Below, piece after piece: positions 1 through 8,080 of a stretch of 64,000 nucleotides of DNA; position 1 is the stretch's first letter, and every line of letters starts with the position of its first letter. Origin of the DNA: Hyphomonadaceae bacterium JAD_PAG50586_4 (GTDB lineage Bacteria > Pseudomonadota > Alphaproteobacteria > Caulobacterales > Aquidulcibacteraceae); the NCBI GenBank assembly GCA_023242925.1, contig CP096134.1:2747501-2811500 (forward strand), in the 5' to 3' direction. The position numbers and the translations under genes are program-made. Below the pieces are notes generated by a model. That model did no database searches. It saw only the letters and a program-made list of their open reading frames with translations, and was not told where the DNA came from.

Positions 1-491
1 TGCAGATCGCCATCGCCCAGGAGCTTGAGGGCGTGCCGCGCTTTCGCCGCTTCCTGACCTTCTACACCGCCTACACCGAGGGCTGGGGCCTTTACGCCGA
101 GCGGCTCGGCAAAGAGATGGGAGGCTACCAAGACCCCTATTCAGAATTCGGCCGCCTCGTGCTCGAACTCCGCCGCGCCATTCGGCTCGTGGTCGACACC
201 GGACTGCATTCCAAGCGTTGGACCCGCCAGCAGGCCATCGATTACGTGCTGGCCAACCAGCCGGCCGGCGAACGCGAAGCCGGCCGCGACATCGGCCGCT
301 ACATCGTCAATCCCGGCCAAGCGACCGCCTACATGGTCGGCCAAATGGAAATCCTGCGCTTGCGCGAAGAGGCCCGCGCCGCGATGGGCGCCCGCTTCTC
401 GCTCTCCGGCTTCCACGACGCGGTGCTCGCCAATGGCGCAGTCCCGCTCGAAGTGCTGGGCGAACTCGTCCGCGAATGGAGCGGCGCCTAA
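1..491 (+). CDS. DUF885 family protein, C-terminal part (5' end outside window)
   Basis: The frame is open from position 3 with no start needed before the window edge, so this is the C-terminal ~163 residues of a longer protein. The stretch TAYTEGWGLYAERLG and the later helices (GQATAYMVGQMEILRLREEA) are typical of DUF885 proteins, which are metallopeptidase-like and often secreted lipoproteins of 550-600 residues. The EGWxLYAE motif lies near the presumed active site in that family. The substrate is unknown. A GC-rich hairpin follows the stop within about 10 bases. Confidence 0.85.
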   Translation, partial: QIAIAQELEGVPRFRRFLTFYTAYTEGWGLYAERLGKEMGGYQDPYSEFGRLVLELRRAIRLVVDTGLHSKRWTRQQAIDYVLANQPAGEREAGRDIGRYIVNPGQATAYMVGQMEILRLREEARAAMGARFSLSGFHDAVLANGAVPLEVLGELVREWSGA

Positions 492-811
492 CTCCCGTAG
501 CGCCGGCGCCCTCGCCGGCAATGGGCTTGCGCATTCGCGTCGGAATGAGAGCCAAGTACGCGCATCAGGTGCGTGGCGCAGCGATGCGATCGAACAATTG
601 GCGCCTCGGCGGACATTCATGCCTGCGAGGCGTCTGCGCTCTGAGGCATCGGCCTCGGCGAAAACGTGCTTTGCACATCACACTGTGACTATCTTCCGAC
701 TGGAGGCATCCAATTTACCGATTCCACCTCATCTTATGTTCAGGCGCGCCGGAAACATTGGACGTGCTTGAGCGTACTCAACGCTCATAACAAAGATGCA
801 GGGGAATTCCG
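492..811. other. Intergenic stretch with one hairpin, no supported gene
   Basis: About 320 bases between the DUF885 stop and a possible micro-ORF. The only structure I see is GCCGGCG-CCCT-CGCCGGC at 502-519, whose sequence recurs after creA (29989-30005). Open frames here on both strands lack ribosome sites and recognisable protein character. Confidence 0.5.
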
Positions 812-916
812 ATGAGCGCCTTCCAATCCATTGCCGCCTTCTTCAGGGGCCTGTTCGGCCGCAAGGACGACGACTTCAAGACACTGCTGATGTCCGATCT
901 GGGGATCGAGCGCTAA
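812..916 (+). CDS. Possible 34-residue small protein
   Basis: ATG at 812 follows a purine-rich ribosome-site-like GCAGGGGAATT with about 5 bases of spacing, and the frame runs 34 codons to TAA. The peptide starts MSAFQSIAAFFRGLFGRKDD and ends in LLMSDLGIER: an amphipathic N-terminal helix, then a charged tail. I do not recognise it. It stands alone, pointing toward the 3' end of the leftward fliP. The ribosome site and protein-like composition favour a real micro-gene, but there is no homology evidence. Confidence 0.4.
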   Translation: MSAFQSIAAFFRGLFGRKDDDFKTLLMSDLGIER

Positions 917-941
917 AGCAACCCGACACCCGCCGAGGCTT

Positions 942-1771
942 CTACCCGCCCGGCGGCACGCCCGAATTAAAGCTCTCCACCAGGGAGCCCGCCACCAATC
1001 GCCACCCGTCCACCAGGACGAAGAAGATCAGCTTGAACGGCAGGCTTACGGTCACAGGCGGCATCATCATCATACCCATGGCCATCAACAGCGAGGCCAC
1101 CACGAGATCGATGATCACGAAGGGTATGAACAGCATGAACCCGATCTCGAACGCCCGCCGCAGCTCCGAAATCATAAACGCCGGCGCCATCACCCGAAGC
1201 GGCACGTCCGTCGCACTCTGAGGCGGCGTCTCCAGGCGCGCCATATCGATGAAGAGCGCCAAATCGTCTTCCCGCGTCTGCGACGCCATGAACGCCTTCA
1301 GCGGCTCCACGATCCGCGGGAACGCCTCATCGAGCGGCATCTCCTCACGCATGACCGGCCCGATCCCTGCCTCGTAGGAGGCATTCCAAACCGGCTGCAT
1401 CACGAACGCCGTCAAAAACAGCGAAAGCGAGATGATCACCACGTTCGGGGCGCCTGCTGCAGGCCGATCGCAGTGCGCAGCAGCGAAAGCACCACGACGA
1501 TGCGCACGAAGCTCGTCGTCATGATTATGATCGAGGGCGCAAGCGAAAGCACCGTGATCAGCGCCGTCAACTGCAGCACGCGCGCGGTCAGCCCGTCGCC
1601 GCTGCCCAAATCGATCGAAAGCGCCGGCTGCGTCGCTGCGGCGAACGCATAGGTCGCGCCCGAGAGCGCCGACATCAGCACCGAGGCGAACAGGATGGTG
1701 CGCGCCGCGCCTTTGAATTCCGGCTTGCGGAATATGCCCTGCTTGGCCGGTTTCGACTGCTCAGCGCTCAC
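942..1771 (-). pseudogene. fliP: FliP, flagellar type III export membrane protein (single-base frameshift)
   Basis: FliP forms the core of the flagellar export gate in the inner membrane. The 5' part (GTG at 1771, overlapping the fliO stop as GTGA) encodes an N-terminal tail, a signal-like segment and SFVRIVVVLSLLRTAIGLQQ, then stops after QQAPRTW. The rest continues one frame over as VIISLSLFLTAFVMQPVW to the usual FliP C-terminus with its last membrane helices. The break is at 1447-1450, a run of four G on the + strand. One more base there gives QQAPPNVVIISLSL and a protein of about 276 residues, normal for FliP. I read this as one gene with a one-base loss, probably a sequencing error; a true mutation would abolish flagellar assembly. 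Confidence 0.9.
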
Positions 1772-2064
1772 GATGCACTCTCCGCCCCAGCCGTACTCGG
1801 CGCTGCTTCGACAGCCTCCGTTTGGCCCACCACCAGATCGCCCGCCGGCGACAGCAGCAAAACATGCTCGCGCCCGTCGCAGCGCACGATCACAAGGCGC
1901 CGGCGCGGATCGATCATCAGGCTCTCGGATATCTTGAGTCGGCGCGGGCCTTGTGCGGTCGGTTGCAGCATGCCGAGGCGGCGCGCGCCGTAAGCCACAC
2001 CCAGGATCAGCGCCAAGGTCGCAATCAGCGCAAACAGGCTGCGCGCCCAATCCAACAATTCCAC
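1768..2064 (-). CDS. fliO: FliO, flagellar biosynthesis membrane protein
   Basis: 98 residues with one N-terminal membrane helix (about residues 9-28) followed by a small basic cytoplasmic domain containing KISESLMIDPRRRLVIVRCD, the usual FliO core. FliO helps assemble the FliP ring of the export gate. The GTG start at 2064 has a strong GGAGG ribosome site 6 bases upstream. The stop overlaps the fliP start by 4 bases, so the two are translationally coupled. Expression probably comes from the CtrA-box region at 2145-2163. Confidence 0.88.
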   Translation of the reverse strand: MELLDWARSLFALIATLALILGVAYGARRLGMLQPTAQGPRRLKISESLMIDPRRRLVIVRCDGREHVLLLSPAGDLVVGQTEAVEAAPSTAGAESAS

Positions 2065-2144
2065 GGAACGCCTCCGTTCTGGAGTTCAGGCGTCCATGAC
2101 CTCAGCCGGTTTGGTAAATGAGAGATTAATTTTACGACCCGAAA

Positions 2145-2163
2145 TTAAGTCGCGCTTAACCAT
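2145..2163. promoter_or_regulatory. CtrA binding site between fliO and flgB
   Basis: TTAA at 2145-2148, seven bases, then TTAAC at 2156-2160 is an exact TTAA-N7-TTAAC CtrA box. The second half extends to TTAACCAT (2156-2163), the other form of the known consensus. It sits between divergent flagellar operons, as expected for CtrA-controlled early flagellar genes in Caulobacterales and relatives. A further TTAA lies at 2126-2129. Confidence 0.85.
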
Positions 2164-2208
2164 ACCGCACTCAACTAGGCAAAGTTTGCAGCCCTTGAGT
2201 CGGACGCG

Positions 2209-2625
2209 ATGGACCTCGCCAATTCCCCGTTCTTCGGATTGTTGCGCCAGCGACTCGATCATTTGTCCGAGCGCCAGCGCCTGATCTCCGAGAACATCGC
2301 CAACGCGTCGACGCCCGGCTATCGGCCACGCGACATCGATACCACGAGCTTTGACCGCATGCTCGCCTCGGCCGCCAATAGCGGCGGCGTGACGGTCGCG
2401 CGCACAAACCCTGGCCACATGAGCAGCGGCGGTAGTGGCGGCGGTTCTGGCGTGCAGATCGTGACCCGCGATGACTCTGAGACCACGATCGACGGCAACG
2501 CAGTGGTGCTCGAAGAGCAGATGGCGCGCGCCGCCGAGACGCGAATGCAGTTCGAAACCGGCTTGGCGCTCTACCAGAAAGGCCTCGACCTCGTGCGCAT
2601 GGCTGCGCGCGCGCCGGGGAGATAA
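2209..2625 (+). CDS. flgB: FlgB, flagellar proximal rod protein
   Basis: 138 residues, a normal FlgB length. The N-terminal flagellar rod motif ENIANASTPGYRPRDID lies at about residues 28-44, and the C-terminal helix (FETGLALYQKGLDLVRMAAR) is the second half of the coiled region that packs the rod. FlgB is exported through the type III gate and joins FliE and FlgC at the base of the rod. First gene of flgB-flgC-fliE, downstream of the CtrA box. The ribosome site before this ATG is weak. Confidence 0.95.
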   Translation: MDLANSPFFGLLRQRLDHLSERQRLISENIANASTPGYRPRDIDTTSFDRMLASAANSGGVTVARTNPGHMSSGGSGGGSGVQIVTRDDSETTIDGNAVVLEEQMARAAETRMQFETGLALYQKGLDLVRMAARAPGR

Positions 2626-2628
2626 TCC

Positions 2629-3039
2629 ATGACCGATATCAACTCAGCCATCGCCGCCGCCGCCTCAGGCATGCGCGCCCAAACCGTGCGGATGCGCGTT
2701 GCAGCGGAAAACGTGGCCAACGCGAACTCAACAGGCGCCAATCCGAACGAAGAGCCGTTCCGCCGCCGTGTGCCGCTGCTTGAGACCACAACGCTCGGCA
2801 ACGGGGCGCAAGGCGTCGAAGTGCGCGGCACCGCTTATGACATGAGCGACTTCCGGCAGGAGTTTAATCCAACACACCCGGCCGCCGATAGCGACGGATA
2901 TGTGCGCCTGCCCAACGTCGATACGCTGGTTGAGATGATGGACATGCGCGAAGCGACGCGCGCCTACGAAGCCAATTTGAACATGATCGAAGCCGCGCGA
3001 GGTATGACCAATCGCGCGCTTGAACTTCTGCGGAGATAA
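2629..3039 (+). CDS. flgC: FlgC, flagellar proximal rod protein
   Basis: 136 residues with the FlgC pattern: N-terminal helix with AAENVANANSTGANPNEEPF (residues 25-44), a central loop, and a C-terminal helix ending NMIEAARGMTNRALELLRR. It builds the proximal rod next to FlgB. It starts 4 bases after the flgB stop with a GGGGAGA ribosome site and is followed at once by fliE. Confidence 0.95.
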   Translation: MTDINSAIAAAASGMRAQTVRMRVAAENVANANSTGANPNEEPFRRRVPLLETTTLGNGAQGVEVRGTAYDMSDFRQEFNPTHPAADSDGYVRLPNVDTLVEMMDMREATRAYEANLNMIEAARGMTNRALELLRR

Positions 3040-3043
3040 GTAA

Positions 3044-3349
3044 ATGGCGGTTGATCCCCTTTCAGCGGCGCGTGCCTATCAACAAGCCGCGCAAGCGATG
3101 CAACGCAGCGGCGAAGCCGCGGGCGCGGACCAGATGGATTTCGGCGCGCTCGTGCAAGATGCGGTGCGCCAAGCTGGGCAAAGCGCTGGCGTCGCTGAGC
3201 AACAATCGCTCGCGGTGGCCGCAGGCCAAGCTGACATCGTTGATGTCGTGACAGCGATCGCCGCAGCCGAAACGCAGCTGCAAACCGTGATCGCGGTGCG
3301 CGACCAAGTGATCAGCGCGTATCAAGAAATTCTGCGGATGCCGATCTAA
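3044..3349 (+). CDS. fliE: FliE, flagellar hook-basal body adaptor
   Basis: 101 residues. N-terminal AAxAYQQAAQAM and the C-terminal helix AAAETQLQTVIAVRDQVISAYQEILRMPI are the FliE signature. FliE links the MS ring to the rod and is the first axial protein exported. It starts 5 bases after flgC with a GGAGATAAG ribosome site. In many alphaproteobacteria fliQ-fliR-flhB follow; here the operon stops and a DUF1328 gene comes next, so those export genes must lie elsewhere. Confidence 0.93.
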   Translation: MAVDPLSAARAYQQAAQAMQRSGEAAGADQMDFGALVQDAVRQAGQSAGVAEQQSLAVAAGQADIVDVVTAIAAAETQLQTVIAVRDQVISAYQEILRMPI

Positions 3350-3417
3350 AGCTATTGGGAACTTCTCCTCTGAACTGACGTTCATCGCTCGTTAGTTTCG
3401 TGAACAGAGGTTTTCCC

Positions 3418-3855
3418 ATGCTTGGCTGGGCCATTGGTTTCTTTGTTGCAGCGCTTGTCGCTGCGATTTTCGGTTTTGGCGGCATCGCCTCGGCTTTCAG
3501 CGGCATCGCCGTGTTGTTGTTCTGGGTGTTTGTCGCCCTTTTCGTACTTTCGCTGCTCTTCAACGCCTTCGGCGGCACGCATGCGGCGACACATAGCGGC
3601 AGCGGGCGGACATTTGCGACGGTTGCGTTGATCGCGGGCGTTGCGCTTGTCACCTATGCCTGGGTTGAGAACGATATGTCGGCTGAACGCGCTGGCCGTG
3701 TGATCGATCGCGAAACCGAGCAACTCGTTGAAGCCACCGGCGATGCGCTGAGCGAAGCGGGCGATCGCGCAGAGAACGTGGTCGATGAAGCCGGCGATGA
3801 CATTCAAAGCGATCTGCAAGAGGCCGACGATCGCGCCGAGAACGCCGCCAACTAA
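3418..3855 (+). CDS. DUF1328-type small membrane protein with acidic tail
   Basis: Start at ATG 3418, preceded by ACAGAGG, rather than the upstream GTG at 3400. The first ~50 residues ([20 protein letters not shown]...) match DUF1328/YtjA proteins, with two glycine-rich membrane helices. A third helix follows near residues 65-80. The last ~60 residues are acidic and helical ([20 protein letters not shown]) and probably periplasmic or cytosolic. The family is small, abundant and of unknown function, often linked to envelope stress. A clear terminator follows. Confidence 0.75.
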   Translation: MLGWAIGFFVAALVAAIFGFGGIASAFSGIAVLLFWVFVALFVLSLLFNAFGGTHAATHSGSGRTFATVALIAGVALVTYAWVENDMSAERAGRVIDRETEQLVEATGDALSEAGDRAENVVDEAGDDIQSDLQEADDRAENAAN

Positions 3856-3882
3856 ACACAACCCCCTCTACTCCAACCTCCA

Positions 3883-3912
3883 AGCCCGCGCCTCGCGCGG
3901 GCTTTTTCTTTG
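3883..3912 (+). terminator. Rho-independent terminator after the DUF1328 gene
   Basis: AGCCCGCG (3883-3890), loop CCTCG, CGCGGGCT (3896-3903), then TTTTCTTT. The stem is perfect over 8 bp and the T-rich tract follows directly. Confidence 0.85.
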
Positions 3913-4000
3913 TCAAACCGCGATTTACTTGCGGTCTTTTCGCAACAATCCGGAACGTGCTGCGATGCGTAGCGTTGATTTTGCGAGAAGGAAAATAGTC

Positions 4001-4492
4001 ATGGCCCGCTATCGCGCAGACATCGCAGCGCTCAACCAAATCGCCGGCATTCTGGTTGACACGCGAAAGCTCTATGCGCGCGCGGCCAGGCTTTCCGATC
4101 ATGCCGACGCCCTGATGCGCATCGAGCGCACGATGGGCGAACGCGCCGAAATTCTCGATGACGTGCGCAACCGCGTCCGCGATTTGAGCGGCACGCCTAA
4201 GGATGATGGTTCCGTGCGCGGCGCGGCGCAGATGGTGTTTCTGGATTTGCGTTCGGTGTTCGATCGCGACTTTCAGGGCGCGCTCGCCGAAGTGGAACGC
4301 GGCGAAGAGCATCTACGCAGCGAAATCCGCCGCAACATGCGCCGCGACGAGCTACACGCCGAAACCCGCGCCTTCCTGGGCGTCCTGCTCGACCGCATCG
4401 TCTCCAGCGAAATGCGCCTCAAAGCGCCACGCGAAGAGCTCGACCGAAGCTTTCGCCCCACTCCGGATCTACGCAACCCCCTGCGCCACTAA
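4001..4492 (+). CDS. DUF2383-like ferritin-fold protein
   Basis: 163 residues from ATG 4001, preceded by AGAAGGAAAA. It is almost fully helical. The segments DIAALNQIAGILVDTRKLY, RTMGERAEILDDVRNRV, the glycine turn GSVRGAAQMVFLDLRSVF and EVERGEEHLRSEIRR follow the order of PA2169/DUF2383 four-helix-bundle proteins. Those are small, often stress-related proteins without a proven reaction. I see no clear di-iron motif. Monocistronic, after a terminator. Family call by eye, moderate confidence. Confidence 0.65.
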   Translation: MARYRADIAALNQIAGILVDTRKLYARAARLSDHADALMRIERTMGERAEILDDVRNRVRDLSGTPKDDGSVRGAAQMVFLDLRSVFDRDFQGALAEVERGEEHLRSEIRRNMRRDELHAETRAFLGVLLDRIVSSEMRLKAPREELDRSFRPTPDLRNPLRH

Positions 4493-4535
4493 TTTCCCTC
4501 CCCGCATGCACGAGAGCGCCGGCGCTGCAAGGCCC

Positions 4536-5240
4536 TTACCCCACCCGCGCCCCCAACTCCCGCAACAGCGCCCCACCATCACCCCGCCACGCACTCCCGT
4601 GCATGCAAGCAAGAGCTTCCGGTTTAAGCGCGGCGAGCTTGTCGAGGCCGGCGCGCGTGTGCGGGGCGTGCGCGAAATAATCCAAGGGGCCGCGAAACGC
4701 TTCGCTGGGGCCGAGGATGTCGCTCTCGGTCACCGGCGCGTGGCCCTTGCCGCCTTGGGTGAAGAGATCGCCGCAAAAGAGGAGCTTGCGTGTCTCGTCG
4801 AACACCAGGCCGCAATCCCAACCGTGCGGCAGATGCGGCGTGTCGTACCAAGCCAGGCGCGCGCCGCCGATATCGAGCACTTCGCCGTCGGCCAAAGCGC
4901 GCGGCGGCGCGTTGGCTACGTCACCGACCGACACCATCGCGCCGATGCGTCCGCAAACAGGCCGCGCGTTGGGCGCTACGGCGATAAACTCATTGAGCGC
5001 GCCGCACTCGTCGGCCTCGAAATGCGAGAAGCCCAGCCAGCGCAAACTTGCGGGCGCGAGCACGCGGGCGATGGCGGCGTGGGTGGCGTCGAACAAGCGG
5101 CGCGGGCCGGTGTGCCAGAGCAGCGGCTCGTCGGCGGCGATGAGATATTGGTTGAAGGAAAAGCCCGCGCCGTCGGGCGTGTCGACATCGGTGGCGATGC
5201 GATAGACGCTGGGCGCGATTTCATCGATGCGCGTGTGCAT
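4536..5240 (-). CDS. MBL-fold protein of the flavodiiron ODP type
   Basis: 234 residues of metallo-beta-lactamase fold. The metal-site loop is SHFEADECGALNEF, the H-x-E-x-D form seen in the oxygen-binding (ODP) domain of flavodiiron proteins rather than HxHxDH. Later ligand regions are TPHLPHGWDCGLVFDE, LLFCGDLFTQGG and ACMHGSAWRG. No flavodoxin domain follows, so it is a stand-alone ODP-like protein. It may bind a di-iron centre and act on oxygen or NO, but substrate and partner are unknown. Upstream lies a lysine-rich small gene on the same strand. Confidence 0.75.
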   Translation of the reverse strand: MHTRIDEIAPSVYRIATDVDTPDGAGFSFNQYLIAADEPLLWHTGPRRLFDATHAAIARVLAPASLRWLGFSHFEADECGALNEFIAVAPNARPVCGRIGAMVSVGDVANAPPRALADGEVLDIGGARLAWYDTPHLPHGWDCGLVFDETRKLLFCGDLFTQGGKGHAPVTESDILGPSEAFRGPLDYFAHAPHTRAGLDKLAALKPEALACMHGSAWRGDGGALLRELGARVG

Positions 5241-5336
5241 GGGCGGCGCTCCGTCTGCTCTGCGCCCGCTTGCGGGGCGGAGTTGGGGGTGCGGGCGCTG
5301 CGTTCTGAGGCGCTGGCGCTTGCACCCCTCCCTGCC

Positions 5337-5352
5337 CTCCCCGTAAGGGGAG
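5337..5352. repeat. CTCCCC/GGGGAG hairpin
   Basis: CTCCCC-GTAA-GGGGAG (5337-5352), next to the 3' end of the lysine-rich small gene. A similar CCTCCCCGC-TT-GCGGGGAGG hairpin follows dxs at 5936-5955. Both have CCCTCCCC-like flanks and look like copies of one short intergenic palindrome. Confidence 0.5.
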
Positions 5353-5367
5353 AGTTCGCGTGGGCGC

Positions 5368-5478
5368 TTAGCGCTTGCCGCCGCTGCCGATATTGCCGGC
5401 GCTGGCGGTGGATTTCGGCGCTTTTTCCTTCTTCGGTTTGCGCTTTTCCTTGTTGGACTTCATCTGACCTTTGGCCAT
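5368..5478 (-). CDS. Small lysine-rich protein, 36 residues
   Basis: From ATG at 5478: MAKGQMKSNKEKRKPKKEK, then APKSTASAGNIGSGGKR and stop. A GGAGA ribosome site lies 7 bases upstream. The N-terminal two thirds are strongly basic and the tail is Gly/Ser-rich, suggesting a disordered nucleic-acid- or ribosome-binding peptide. Short proteins beginning MAKGQ(M/L)xSNKE are, from memory, widespread in alphaproteobacteria without known function. It lies upstream of the MBL gene on the same strand, 127 bases apart. Confidence 0.65.
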   Translation of the reverse strand: MAKGQMKSNKEKRKPKKEKAPKSTASAGNIGSGGKR

Positions 5479-5511
5479 GGGGGATTCTCCGTCGTGTTGC
5501 GGCGGAGAGTA

Positions 5512-5578
5512 GGCAATGGGCAGCGGGCATTAGGCAACAGGAATTTACCGCGCTTTAGCGCGCGCCTATTGCCTAACG
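5512..5578. repeat. Intergenic repeat family R2, copy 1
   Basis: Runs from GGCAATGGGCAG through GGCAACAGGAAT to GCGCGCGCCTATTGCC. The other copy is at 53330-53394 next to argS. The outer parts are partly self-complementary (TAGGCAAT against ATTGCCTA). Confidence 0.7.
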
Positions 5579-5587
5579 CACGTCAGC

Positions 5588-5779
5588 TCACTGGTTTTCG
5601 CGGCAATCGCTGTCGAGCAGGCCTTCGTCGTTAGGGCCGTTGCACTCGTTATTGTCGTCGCTGAAGTAATCGACGGCTGCCGCACCGATGGCGGCGCCGG
5701 CGGCGAGCGCGCACCCGCTGGCCAAAGGCGCTGTGAGGCCGAGCAGAATGAAAAGCGCGGCGCGCGTACGTGATGTCAT
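5588..5779 (-). CDS. Small lipoprotein, 63 residues
   Basis: MTSRTRAALFILLGLTAPLASG followed by a cysteine gives a signal peptide with lipobox LASGC. The mature part is short: an Ala/Gly-rich segment (ALAAGAAIGAAAVDYF), then an acidic tail with two cysteines (NECNGPNDEGLLDSDCRENQ). Probably membrane-anchored with one disulfide. I do not recognise a family. It lies downstream of dxs on the same strand, separated by hairpin-rich DNA. Confidence 0.7.
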   Translation of the reverse strand: MTSRTRAALFILLGLTAPLASGCALAAGAAIGAAAVDYFSDDNNECNGPNDEGLLDSDCRENQ

Positions 5780-5935
5780 GACGAGGTTCCTCCAATGGAG
5801 GCCAACACGTTGTTGTCGAAGATGTTCCGTAAACTGCTCACCCGTTTACGGGGAGCCGTCAGCGCGCGTGGGCGATGACTGAGGGCGCGCGTGCGCGCGG
5901 CTGGGGAGTGTCGCCCTCCCCTCACTCCGCTCGGA

Positions 5936-5955
5936 CCTCCCCGCTTGCGGGGAGG
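5936..5955. repeat. CCTCCCCGC/GCGGGGAGG hairpin after dxs
   Basis: A 9-bp palindrome with a 2-base spacer directly beyond the dxs stop (5958). There is no T tract, so it may protect the transcript end or be a repeat copy rather than a terminator. Confidence 0.5.
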
Positions 5956-5957
5956 AG

Positions 5958-7871
5958 TTACGCCCGCGCCTCGTTCACGCCGCGACCGAGCGCCAGCAGC
6001 GCCGCGTTGGCGATGGCGTCGGCGTCGAGGCCGGCGGCAGCGTACATGGCTTCGGGCTTGTCTTGATCCTGGAAGATATCCGGCAGCGTCAGCGTGCGGA
6101 TTTTGACGCCGCGATCGAGCTGGCCGTCGCGCGCCAAGAAGTGCAGCACGAAGGCGCCAAAGCCGCCCTCCGCGCCCTCTTCAATCGTCAGCAGCACTTC
6201 GTGCTCGCGCGCCAGGCGCCGGATCAGATCTTCGTCGAGGGGCTTCGCGAAGCGCGCATCCGCGAGCGTGGTGGAAAGCCCCATCGCGGCGAGTTTGTCG
6301 GCGGCTTTGTTGGCTTCGATCATGCGCGCGCCGAAATTGAGCAGCGCCACGGACGTGCCTTCGCGCAGGATGCGGCCCTTGCCGATTTCGAGAGGAATGT
6401 CCGCATCAGCGCCAAGCGCGCCGTCCGCGTCGCCGCGCGGATAGCGGAAGGCGCTGGGGCGATCGTCGATCGCGGCGGCGGTGGCGACCATGCGTGAGAG
6501 TTCGTTGCCGTCAGCGGCGGCCATCAGCACCATACCGGGCAACGCGCCCATGAAGCCGACATCGAAGCTGCCCGCGTGCGTGGGGCCGTCCGCGCCAACA
6601 AGGCCCGCGCGGTCCATCGCAAAACGCACCGGAAGTTTCTGGATAGCGACGTCGTGGACGACTTGGTCATAACCGCGCTGCAGGAACGTCGAATAAATCG
6701 CGGCAAACGGTTTCATGCCGTCAGCGGCAAGGCCCGCCGCGAACGTCACCGCATGTTGCTCAGCGATGCCGACATCAAAGGTGCGGCCGGGAAATTGCTT
6801 GCCGAAAATGTCGAGCCCGGTGCCCGAGGGCATCGCCGCGGTGACGGCGACAATGCGCTCGTCCTTCTCGGCTTGGCGCACCAAAGCTTGCGCGAACACC
6901 TTGGTGTAGCTCGGCGCCGATGAGCCGCCCTTGGCTTGCTCGCCGGTGACGACATTGAACTTGGTGACGCCGTGATATTTGTCGGCGGCGTTTTCGGCAG
7001 GCGCGTAGCCCTTGCCCTTCTTGGTGACGACGTGGATCAGCACCGGGCGATCGTCGTATTCCTTGGCGTTGTTCAGGATCAGCCGCAGCGTATCGAGATC
7101 GTGTCCGTCGAACGGCCCCAGATAATGGAAGCCCAGCTCCTCGAAAAAGGTGCCGCCCGTAACCAGCGTGCGCGCGTATTCCTCGACCTTTTTGCCAACG
7201 TCATGGATCGGCGCCGGCAGATGCTCAGCCACCGATTTCGCCGTCTTGCGAATGCGGCGATAGGTTTTCGACGAAGCGAGGCGCCCAAGATACGAACTCA
7301 TGCCGCCCACAGGCGGCGCGATCGACATATCGTTGTCGTTGAGGATGACGATCAGCCGTTTTGTGCTCTCAGCGGCGTTGTTCATCGCCTCATAGGCCAT
7401 GCCGGCCGAGATCGAGCCGTCGCCGATGACAGCGATCACGCTGTTGTCGTCGCCACGCTTGTCGCGCGCGACGGCAAAGCCAAGCGCTGCGCTGATCGAG
7501 GTGGCGGCGTGGGCTGCGCCGAAGGGATCGTATTCGCTCTCGGCGCGCTTGGTGAAACCGGAGAGGCCGCCCCCGGTGCGTAGCGTGCGGATGCGCTCAC
7601 GCCGACCGGTGAGAATTTTGTGCGGATAGGCTTGGTGGCCAACGTCCCAGATGACGATGTCGCGCGGCGTGTTGAAGACGTAGTGCAGCGCCACTGTGAG
7701 CTCGACGACGCCAAGTCCGGCGCCCAAATGGCCGCCCGTGGTGGAGACGGCGCTGATGGTTTCAGCGCGCAATTCGTCCGCCACTTGTTGCAATTGACTC
7801 GCATCAAGCTTGCGGAGGTCCGCCGGGAACTTGATCTGGTCAAGCAAGGGGGTCGAATTCTGCGGGGCCAT
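5958..7871 (-). CDS. dxs: 1-deoxy-D-xylulose-5-phosphate synthase
   Basis: 637 residues, full length. It joins pyruvate and glyceraldehyde 3-phosphate into DXP, the entry step of the MEP isoprenoid route, using thiamine diphosphate in the cytosol. Visible marks: [10 protein letters not shown] (residues 45-54), [13 protein letters not shown] (78-90), the TPP motif GDGS at 150-153 with NDND near 178-181, and [15 protein letters not shown] in the transketolase pyrimidine domain. The C-terminal domain is complete. On the same strand but separated by inserts lie ispA (10217) and xseB (14732), the conserved alphaproteobacterial partners. Confidence 0.97.
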   Translation of the reverse strand: MAPQNSTPLLDQIKFPADLRKLDASQLQQVADELRAETISAVSTTGGHLGAGLGVVELTVALHYVFNTPRDIVIWDVGHQAYPHKILTGRRERIRTLRTGGGLSGFTKRAESEYDPFGAAHAATSISAALGFAVARDKRGDDNSVIAVIGDGSISAGMAYEAMNNAAESTKRLIVILNDNDMSIAPPVGGMSSYLGRLASSKTYRRIRKTAKSVAEHLPAPIHDVGKKVEEYARTLVTGGTFFEELGFHYLGPFDGHDLDTLRLILNNAKEYDDRPVLIHVVTKKGKGYAPAENAADKYHGVTKFNVVTGEQAKGGSSAPSYTKVFAQALVRQAEKDERIVAVTAAMPSGTGLDIFGKQFPGRTFDVGIAEQHAVTFAAGLAADGMKPFAAIYSTFLQRGYDQVVHDVAIQKLPVRFAMDRAGLVGADGPTHAGSFDVGFMGALPGMVLMAAADGNELSRMVATAAAIDDRPSAFRYPRGDADGALGADADIPLEIGKGRILREGTSVALLNFGARMIEANKAADKLAAMGLSTTLADARFAKPLDEDLIRRLAREHEVLLTIEEGAEGGFGAFVLHFLARDGQLDRGVKIRTLTLPDIFQDQDKPEAMYAAAGLDADAIANAALLALGRGVNEARA

Positions 7872-8080
7872 GCAGCCTCTAAACGTCCGAGATTAGACAA
7901 AAGGCTACCCCCGTTTGAGGTCAAAAGCGACGCCGCCCCTCAGGCGGGAACGAGGATATTTCTAGCATTTTCGTGCGGCACGGGCGCGCACGCGCCGCGT
8001 GTATGGCGCTATCGGCCGCAAGTGGCTTGCCGGCCCGCGCTCGCCTCGCCTACGCGAGGTGGGATCGAAGGAGACGCCGC

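Noticed and set aside
4203..5558. Long plus-strand frame of about 450 codons across the DUF2383 and MBL genes
   Set aside because: Low-complexity Arg/Ala-rich translation, antisense to the MBL gene with its clear metal motif.
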